Shown here: in pieces, positions 22,511-31,400 of the stretch | Layout of the letters: each line of letters starts with the position of its first letter | Numbering within the stretch: the stretch's first letter is position 1 | DNA from: Topomyia yanbarensis | Taxonomy: Eukaryota; Arthropoda; Insecta; Diptera; Culicidae | Assembly: GCF_030247195.1 (NCBI RefSeq) | Contig: NC_080671.1 | Span: 106,317,845 to 106,381,844 of the forward strand | Direction of reading: 5' to 3' | Length of the DNA stretch: 64,000 bases | Notes under the pieces: model-generated | What the model was told of the DNA's origin: nothing | The model's database searches: none | What the model saw: only the letters and a program-made list of their open reading frames with translations | Translations under genes and position numbers: made by a program

Positions 22511-23017
22511 AGTGTATGACGAAAAAAAGAAGGTTTTCACTTGAGAACAACGAAATTAAACTACGCTCAGAAACCGCTGTTGGGCGATACGGCGATGACA
22601 AACAAAATTCTAGCTGTCGTCTTTTGTCTGTTTCGAATAGAGCTGTGCCGTCGTAAGGATTTGACGTTTTGAACTGTGTAGACATTTTTGTTTGATGATC
22701 TTCAGCAGCGATGATGGGGATTGGAACTTGCCAATCACTGATTTTGGTGTACAGTGGTGATTCGCTGGTTGGACACTTTTTAACTAGACCGCTAGTTGAA
22801 CCATTGTCCAAATTAAAAGCATCTGAACGTCAAAATCTCGTGTCAAATTTACTTTGACAATCTGACAATATTTAGAGATGTGAACAGATGCATTTACACT
22901 GCCAACATCTGCATTGGAGAGTATTTGATATTTGTCCAGAGATGCCAGATACTTTTTCAAAATGTCTGCAATAATAATTTTAAAAATCTGGAAAGCACCA
23001 AAAATGTCAGAAAAAAC

Positions 23018-23254
23018 TCTCGACAAACATATGATTACGGCTTAAAAGCCAACTGTAAAAATTCTCTTTGAAAGGAAATTCCGGACAAACCGTTACTGCT
23101 CGAGTACAGTACACAGCAGCAAACGATAAATAATACTTTTCTCTTTTATCTACTGCTAACACCTGTAATTTGCGAGTTGTGGTTTGTCTGGAATTTCCAT
23201 TCAAAGCGAATTTTGACAGTTGGCTTTTAAACCGTAATCATAGGTTTGTCGAGA
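23018..23254. repeat. Hairpin element, copy 1 of a close pair
   Basis: Ends TCTCGACAAACATATGATTA and the near-complement, with arms of ~70 bp including AAAAGCCAACTGT and TTCCGGACAAACCGTTAC. It lies inside the pogo-like MITE. Confidence 0.75.
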
Positions 23255-23315
23255 ACTCTTTTTTACCAAAAATGACTTAATAATGATGCTTTATATTAAA
23301 TGAAAATGGTGCATT

Positions 23316-23552
23316 TCTCGAGAAACATATGATTACGGCCTAAAAGCCAACTGTCAAAATACACTTTGAATGGAAATTCCGGACAAACCGTTACTAATCG
23401 AACACAGTTCACAACAGTTTATAAAAGAGAAAACTTTTCTCTTTTGTTTACTACTAACATCTGTGATTGGCGCGTAACGGTTTGTCCGGAATTTCCATTC
23501 AAAGTGAATTTTGACAGTTGGCTTTTAGGCCGTAATCATATGTTTGTCGAGA
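23316..23552. repeat. Hairpin element, copy 2 of a close pair
   Basis: It has the same ends and arms as copy 1, 61 bp away and in the same arrangement. Arms are near-perfectly complementary (GCCAACTGTCAAAAT and complement). Confidence 0.75.
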
Positions 23553-23878
23553 TTTATAGCCCAAGATAATAGAGAGAAATAGTTTATGGAGGAAAACCTG
23601 AAGTAAATAAAGCTGTAATTTGAAACTAGTATAACCAAAAGCCTTCATTCTCAAAAATCTGTAAATATCTGCAACCAAACTAAAAAATCTGCAAATATCT
23701 GCGTCTTCAAAAAAATCTGCAGCTAAAATTAAAAGTCTGCGAATTTCCAGACATGTCTGCAAATCTGGCATCTCTGTATTTGTCAGTCGGTTCAACTAGC
23801 GAATCAAATTCATTAGTTGGACAAGGCTGTGGACCAACCAGCGAATCACGACTGTAGTAAACAAAAGAGAAAATTTTT

Positions 23879-23966
23879 GGGCCCTATTCTCACAGTCACG
23901 TCACCTAGTGACTAGAAGAAAATTTCCTTCTAGTCACCAAGTGACGTGACTGTGAGAATAGGGCCC
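23879..23966. repeat. 88-bp near-perfect palindrome
   Basis: GGGCCCTATTCTCACAGTCA and the following bases to CTAGAAG are mirrored almost perfectly about a centre near 23923. A diverged relative lies at 44971-45074. This looks like a minimal hairpin MITE. Confidence 0.8.
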
Positions 23967-24245
23967 TTTATCACATCATGAGCGTGGCCCGTCTGAAAGC
24001 GGGAGCTCGTAAACTGACCGGAGGACGGTCTCAAGGTTTTCCACGGGTCGTCTTCTCTGGACGCCACTCCACCACTAGTACTACTAGAACGGACTCACCT
24101 ATTAAGCTACTGTTGAATGATGCTGATGTCGATGCACGCGGGGGCAACGAGACGATCAGATGAACTGCTCTCGCCTCGGCCGAATCTGACCAGCTGTTAC
24201 TGGTTGACGGTTGCTTCGATTACCGGCCGAAAATGATGGTTCGGA

Positions 24246-25023
24246 CCAGCATGCCCCAACCACACACACTTATGTCAAAACTGAAAGTCAAAATCTGATT
24301 GACGTTTGAAAGTCATCGATTTCAAGGGGCTTTTTGGTTAATTTCTGTGGCGATCTAGAAAAAAGCATACTTTGAAATTCAATGGAACTTAATTTTTTGA
24401 ATTCATTTTTCGGAATGTTTTTAGTGAAATAAATGGATATTGCGCTTCTTCCATTCAGCATCAATTAGGTTGTGCCGCAGAGAAGTTAGTTTGTTAACTT
24501 TTGAAGATCATCCATCTCTGATGTATTCAATCACATTATCCAATGATTTTTTAGCTAGTGGCAACATAGTATCAAATACAAATAATTTGTATTTGGTAGT
24601 ATGCTTGCGCTTTATCAGCTTTTTTTCTCCGACGGCGTACCCTAATAAACATCGTATGATTAGAGAGCCTAACGACCTGTTCAGGGTATCATCCAAACAA
24701 TATGTGGAATCGTTGCAACTTTATGGGTTAAAGTTCGTGTATAATTTATTTTTATTAGGGTATCCATTTCCTGTTTTATGTGAAGGAACATATCAAAAAA
24801 AAAATTAATGGCAAAAAGAACACTTTGTAACAAAAATCAACTTTAAACTGGGAGGAAACAGCCTACTTTCGTGAACCGTGAAATAATTCAGTTTGTTTTT
24901 TGTTGAAAGAAAACAGCTCAGCTTTTCACTCGGGTAATTTTGGCCAGCTATCAGTTGCTCCAATTAACGGATACGATTCGCTAGTTGGGGCGCAGTCGTG
25001 ACCCAACTAAAGAATTTGCGCTG
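24246..25023. mobile_element. Partial pogo-like copy related to 7737-10447
   Basis: The right end AAGAATTTGCGCTG followed by TA, and internal blocks (ATGCCCCAAC, TTATGTCAAAACTGAAAGTC, TTCTTCCATTCA), match the larger element. The left terminal repeat is missing; the homology begins abruptly at the ATGCCCCAAC block. Confidence 0.7.
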
Positions 25024-25740
25024 TAGAAATTTATAACTTACTGAAATATCAGCCACGTCACGTGTTTTACCTAAACTGGTTTTCACGCGAGAAACAAATC
25101 ACGGCACTTCCACTCTACTGAACGGTTTGGAACGAAGTTAATAGAGCCTAATTTCCTCAGATTAAGAAAGGGAATCTCAAAGTACCCGGAAGTACGTCAT
25201 TTTCTGAGAATTCGTCGGGATTACTCGGGATCTCAGATCATTCAACCATCTAGTTCGTTCCGGTGTAAGCAAGCGGTCTAGCTTTCCCTTTTCCCTTAAC
25301 TTTGCTGCAAGGATTCTTCTTGGAATTAGCATTCCTGCAATCTCACTCGGGCTTGAAAGAAACGAGTGTGATCAATGGATACTGAAACGGTTATCTTATC
25401 GAATACAGAACACATTGCCTAAATTTTTGCGGATGGAAGAATTAGCTTAGATTGAAGTATTTGAAAAGTGGATTATATGCATAGTATCATTCTATAGAGC
25501 ATATTCAGGAGTGTTCCAGTTATAGATTCATAATTTTAACAGTTCTATGATATAAAACTGAGAATTTTAAAACTAGAACTTGCTGTCCCCAGCAGCAGTT
25601 TTAGCGGATGTTCTATTCAGTTTAGAATTCATGTCTCGTCATTCCTTCAGCGTTACTGCATTCAAATTTATTTTTCCCCAGTCTATCGGATCTAAGTGTC
25701 TCTGCTGAAAACTTTGCATGTATTTAAAATACAGTTCTTA

Positions 25741-25944
25741 GGGCACGTTCAGGAGTGTTTGCAGGGCGTTTTGTTTTATAATTTCGACAATTTTGCTTTA
25801 AATTTTACAACTGTTATACGACGTCGTTCTATTTGTTGCTGGTTTGAATACATGCAAAGTTTTCAGCACAGTCCCGATAGTCTGGGAAAAAATAAATTAG
25901 AATGCAGTAACGCTGAAGGCATGGCGAGGCATGAATTTTAAACT
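25741..25944. mobile_element. Harbinger-like MITE, truncated copy
   Basis: Begins GGGCACGTTCAGGAGTGTTT after TTA and follows the family body, with internal deletions, up to the ATGAATTTTAAACT block, where the next copy starts. Confidence 0.65.
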
Positions 25945-25947
25945 TAA

Positions 25948-26357
25948 GGGCATGTTCAGGAGCGTTTTATTTTGTATAGGAGTTTCAAAGTAGAACTGGA
26001 ACTGAAACAGTCACATCCCCAGCGTTTTGTTTTATTATTTCGAACAGTTTTGTTTCACAATTTAAAACTGTTATACGACTCCGTTCTATTTGTTGCTGAT
26101 TTTAAAACACGTTTAGAACTGTGTTTTAAATACATGCAAAGTTTTCAGCACAGACACTTACACCCGATAGGCTGGGGGGAAATATATTTGAATGCAGTAA
26201 CGCTGAATGAATGGCGAGACATGAATTTTAAACTGAATAGAACATCCGGTAAAGCTGCTGCTGGGGTCAGCAAGTTCTAGTTTTAAAATTTGCAGTTCTA
26301 TATTATAGAACTGTCAAAATTGTGAATCTAGAGCTGAAACAGTCCTGAACATGCTTT
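25948..26357. mobile_element. Harbinger-like MITE, full-length nested copy
   Basis: GGGCATGTTCAGGAGCGTTT at the left and a complementary end near 26357, with TAA on both sides (25945-25947 and 26358-26360). It is inserted into, or next to, the two other copies of the same family. Confidence 0.75.
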
Positions 26358-26534
26358 AAACGTGTTTTAAAATCAGCAACAAATAGCATGGCGTCGTATA
26401 ACAGTTTTAAATTTTAAAGTAAAACTGTTCGAAATTTTAAAACCCGACGCACTGCTGGGTATGTGTATGTTTCAGTTCCAGTTCTACTTTGAACTCCTAT
26501 ATAAAATAAAACGCTACCCTTAGGAATGCACAAC

Positions 26535-26952
26535 CACAGAGAACAGACGTCCATCTTCAGCATTCAATTTGTGTAAAATCTCTAACGGTTTCGAAGGTAG
26601 TTTGGATATCTAAACAAGGTGCGCTACTGTCGTCATGTTTTTTTGTGGCTGAGTGCGACAGAATTGACAGCGGTTATTCCTCTACCCAGTCAAACTAGTC
26701 CGGAACCGGTTCGGACTTCCAGCATGAATTCCAGCTCAAATGCGTCAACCGATAGAGTCGGAATCGGTTTGTTTTCTTTGAGCTAGATTCCATGCTGAAT
26801 CCATCCAGGATTTCGAACCGGTTCCAGAATCGATTTGACGGATAGTTGGGATAGGTTGGTGTGGCGGCGCTAGTGTTTTTCGTATATTAATTCAAATGTT
26901 TACACACGTTTTTTGAATATTTTTGTTCGATCATGGATGTCTGTTCTCTGTG
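26535..26952. mobile_element. P-like MITE, 418 bp, 7-bp duplication GCACAAC
   Basis: CACAGAGAACAGACGT and the near-complement form the ends. GCACAAC is duplicated at 26528-26534 and 26953-26959. The middle contains an imperfect hairpin (CAGTCAAACTAGTCCGGAAC and a diverged complement) also seen alone at 47632-47799. Confidence 0.85.
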
Positions 26953-26964
26953 GCACAACTATTA

Positions 26965-27230
26965 GGGAATGTTCAGGCAACGAGGAAGGAGTGTTTCAAA
27001 TCTAGATTTAAAGTTTTGACAGTTCTTTTATATAAAACTAAAAATTTTGCAATTAGATCTTGCTGTCCCCAGCAGCAGTTTTAGCTGGTGTTCCATTCAG
27101 TTTAAAATTCATGTCTCGCCATGCCTTCAGCGTTACTGGGTTCAAATTTATTTTTCTCCAGTCTATTGGGTCTACGTGTCTGTTCTGAGTACTCACTATG
27201 TATTTAAAACACAGTTCTGTTGTTCCACTG
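26965..27230. mobile_element. Harbinger-like MITE, one-ended fragment
   Basis: Starts GGGAATGTTCAGG after TTA and runs in inverted orientation through the conserved TGCTGTCCCCAGCAGCAG block to the ACACAGTTCTG block, where similarity to the family ends. Confidence 0.7.
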
Positions 27231-27442
27231 TGAAGAAAAAGCCCAATTTTTTTTTTCTTGCGACACGATATGGAGGACATCTTGGTAAATATTAGCTGAT
27301 CATTGTACAGCCACCCCCGGTTTGTGCAATCGTATATGCTATGCTATACTGTATCATTATATTGGACAGAAAAAATTATTGTTACTTGATTTTATTGTAA
27401 ATCTACAGCGAGAACTGTGATGAACAGTAATAACCGTAATAC

Positions 27443-27860
27443 CACAGATAACAGACATCTATGATCGAACAAAAATATTTAAAAAAACGTGTGTAAACAT
27501 TTGAATTATTATACGATAAACACTAGCGCCGCCACACCAACCTATTCCAACTATCCGTCAAATTCATTCCGGAACCGGTTCGAAATCCTGAATGGATTCA
27601 GTATTGAAACTTGCTCAAAGAAAACAACCGATTCCGACTCTATCGGTTGATGCATTTGAGCTGGAATTCATGCTGGAAGTCCGAATAGGTTCCGGACTAG
27701 TTTGACTGGGTAGAGAAATAACCGCTGTCAATTCTGTCGAACTCAGCCACAAAAAACATGATGACAGTAGCGCACCTGGTTTGGATATCCCAAACTACCT
27801 TCGAAACCGTAAGAGATTTTACACAAGTTGAATGCTGAAGATGGACGTCTGTTCTCTGTG
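27443..27860. mobile_element. P-like MITE, 418 bp, inverted relative to 26535 copy
   Basis: Ends CACAGATAACAGACATC and complement; GTAATAC duplicated at 27436-27442 and 27861-27867. It has the same length as the copy 491 bp away and lies in the opposite orientation. Confidence 0.85.
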
Positions 27861-28418
27861 GTAATACCTATTGTTTCAAGATTGTCCATTGAGTTCTTGT
27901 CGCCCGGTCTCACGAACACTTCTGCAGCTTCCTGGTTGAAAACAATCCCATTTGATTTTGCCGTCTTTGTTTATTATTTTCCACCAGCTAGTGATGTAAT
28001 GTTTGTGTCATGTGCCGTGTACGTACATGAGCCGTAGAAAAGTCTATAGGGCAAATGCTATTGTAAATTTCTATCCGGGAAACTATTTTTGCGTTGAACA
28101 AATTTTTCGGTGTATTACGATTTAAATTAGTAGCTGTCAAAAAGTCTCCAAAATCAGGATGAATGATACATTAGTATTGGTAATAGCAAACTCCCGCAGT
28201 TACGCAGCAGATTATTGTACTGTAGTAGTAAGTTTACGTTTGTTTTCCTCGTACGGCTCGTGGATCATTGTGGCATTTTTGTGCGTCGTCAAGAAAAACG
28301 ATTTTCATAGTCCTCTGGTGTAATAAATCCGGCCGTCAAGATTTTCCCCGAAAGGCATTTTGTTTCGCGCTCGCGACATGCGATAAGTGTCCGTCAATGT
28401 GGTACCACCGCGATCAAA

Positions 28419-31400
28419 ATGAGCGAAATACTGCAGCAGGACATCCAGCAGCTGCTGGAGTACTTTGCCAAAAATCTATACCGTGCGAAAGAGTGTGAAG
28501 TGGTACGTATCGCCATCATTAGCGGCAATGACCCTGGTTTGATTTTGTGCCAAATTGGATCATACTGCATCGCGATTCTTGATGGAACCGGTCCGATAAT
28601 GATTCCCGTTGAGCTAGTGAACCATGGGAAGCGAATGTTAGGACAGCCAGCGCGACCGAGGGTGCTGGAAGGCGATTTGTTGGCGTGGAAACTCAACAAT
28701 ATTGCATTGCAGCCCGTCAATGTCATGTGTTGTAACGTGGTTTTTTCAGTGCAAAAAGCAACCCTAACCTATTCACCTACTTTCGAGAGGGGTTTATTGC
28801 GTGGCCTCAGTAATGCTCGAAGCAGCATTGTTTCCCCGAAGTCCTGGTGACTGGTTGAATGCTTCTAAAGTGTAAAATAATACGAGCTCTTCTAGAGTCC
28901 GAAGGGACGAAAATGAAAAATCTGTATAGCGTTCTTTGTCGTATTTCTTGCCCTCTTTGTGTAGTGTTTACATCGACGATTCTTGCATGTTTTCGTTTCG
29001 ATTAAGTTGATTTTTTTCTTGTCCGCGATTGTTGTTGATCCCAAACTGTAAGGTTATTTTTAGAATATTGTGTACACCCATCATTCTGTTTTCACTTTGC
29101 GCTGTTTTGTGGGTTTACAAAAAAGTTATTTATGAGGTTGAAATATGACAATATTTTAATCGTAATAGAAATACTTTAATATACAGTACTGGTCAATATT
29201 ATAACAGTTTTCTCTTTTTTATATAAGTCACAAAATTATCAGCTTGCATACGATAGATTTTGCTAGTAGACTAATAGGCATATGAATTGTAGAAGCATGA
29301 TTCACCCATTGCAGTTCCTGCTTTATGGCCATTTCATTACTGTCGTTTTTCATTGAAATTTCGAGGCACTGGGTTTCGTTTTCTAGCAGAAGATCAGAGC
29401 TTTTGAAGCGCATTACCAATATATTTTATCTAACTTTACCATTTTTCATATGGTCACATGAATATGAACAATTTTGTCAAGGAAATTGTTAATTTTTGCA
29501 TTGTGGGCGCAGGTATAGTTTATTCGAGTTTGCTTCCCAAATTCACTTTGAAGATTGAGCAATTTCATGCCATACCGGGTGTTGATTCCTGGACAATTTG
29601 GAAATTTTATTTGACATGAGCAAACCTGGAATTTTCCCGACTGAAACGAGAAACAGCAAAAGTAGAATAGGTGGTGAACACGTCTAAAACAAAGTACATG
29701 CTGATAGGAGGGACCGAACAGGAAATATCCCGCCCTGGAAGCAGTGGTTTTATCGACAGGGATGTACTCGAAGTAGTGGAGGAATTAATATACCTCAGAT
29801 CTTTGCTAACGGCTGATAATACTAACAGTTGAGTAATCTGAAGACGCATCATCAATGGAAGTCGTGCCTACTATGGGGTCCAAAAGAAACTGCGATCAAA
29901 AAAAATTCACCCGCGCACTAAATATACCATGTACAGAACGCTGATAAGACCGGTGGCATAGGGACCAGGCAGATCACTCTAAGAATGTATAACAAATTTG
30001 CATCAAATTAGAAAAAATGCATTTAATTTCCATTTTTGCATCAGCTTGGCACTCCCTCGCAGAAAAGTTTGTTTAACAAACGTCCTACGCTGATCCACTT
30101 TGTTCGACGTTTTGTTAAATGTAGCGCTAGTTTTACTGTAGGGTTTTGACGTCTTACACGCAACGCAAACCACATTGCAGGCAACGCAAAAACATTGCAC
30201 GCAACGCAAAATACATTATGAATTTCTATTTTGATGGAAATAAATGCATTGATGCGCTGATTTTTAAAAATGCATCACAAGTGATCTGCCCCTAGGGTGG
30301 TCCTCAATGGACCCGAAAACTGGACCATGTGTTTCGAGCGCCGTGTGTGACGTGCAGGAGAACGGTGTGTGGAAGCGAAGGATGAACCACGAGCTCGCCA
30401 GACTCTACGGCGAAGCAAGTATCCAGAAGGTGGGCAGGGCACGTTGCGAGAATGGCGGACAACAACCCAGCTAAATGTTTTGCTCAAATACGGCAGAAAC
30501 AAGACGACGAGGAGCATAGCGGACTAGGGGGGCTGACCAGGTGCAGCAAGATCTGGAAGGTATCAGACGCAACCGTGGGTGGAGAGAGTCAGCCGCGAAC
30601 CGAGTGTTGTAGAGAAGAATCGTTGATCAGATTATATCAAATTAATTGATGTAACATCATATAAATAATAATAAATAGGCGATCGTTGATTTGAGTTGTG
30701 TTCATCAGGATTAAAGTTGGGTGACAATAGAGTTGTATGCAGATTAGGCGTCGTAGAAAATTGACGAGTTGTTGTCTTTGTCTTCTATCTCCACTAACTG
30801 AGTTAAATGTTCGGTGTCCTCAAGTGAGACGTATCAATCAAAATACGCTGTGTTACAAACGTTACGTTCCGAGCCCCCGCTCGACCGGAATGACATTTGC
30901 TGCGCTCTCTTTGTTTACTTGGCTGATCAGCTGTTCTTTAGAAAGCCGATGAACAGCTGATCAGCCAAGTAAACAAAGTGCGCACCAAATGTCATTCCGG
31001 TCGAGCAGGGGCTCGGAAAGTACCGCTATGTAACGCAGCGTGTACTGATTCATTGTTGACTCCCAGGAATTCGAACAATACGATTTTGACTAAAACCGAC
31101 TACAAGCTTTCTCTGTTTCAGTCGTAGCGCAAGTTCGGAACGCTTGAAGAGATTAAACCTCATTGACGGTAAAACGATATTCAAGGGGGAACCCACTATT
31201 TAGAGCCCATGGCTTGACATCTTTCTGACCACTAAAGTGCCTCTTTCTTTGACATTGCGGCCGCCGAACATTACCATTACGGTAGAGGATATCGAGCGGT
31301 CACTCTATTTCGAGAGTCTTATTGGCAGTTGAGAACACTACCACATGCGATCCATCGTCTTGTAGTCCAAGAAACCGCAAGATCCCTTCAATGATGCTTT

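Larger units (their letters stand above)
22752..23854. mobile_element. pogo-like MITE (CAGTSGTGATTCGCTGGTTGG ends), TA duplication
   Basis: Left end CAGTGGTGATTCGCTGGTTG and right end complement differ by one base, and TA flanks both sides (22750-22751, 23855-23856). It begins about 240 bp upstream of the proteasome start codon. Two hairpin elements are nested inside. The terminus resembles that of the 7737-10447 family (CAG start, TTCG(C/T)T(G/A)GTTG). Confidence 0.85.
25497..26521. mobile_element. Harbinger-like MITE split by two nested relatives
   Basis: 25497-25740 and 26358-26521 together form one inverted-orientation copy of the GGGCATGTTCAGG family, interrupted within its body at the TTAAACGTG/AACACAG region by two further copies. 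Its distal end lacks about ten bases of the terminal repeat. The reconstruction comes from matching it to the intact copy at 60610-61023. Confidence 0.7.

Noticed and set aside
23978..24163. 61-residue ORF beginning MSVARLKAGARKL
   Set aside because: GC-richer than its surroundings and could be an exon fragment, but there is no recognisable family, splice context or continuation to support a gene.
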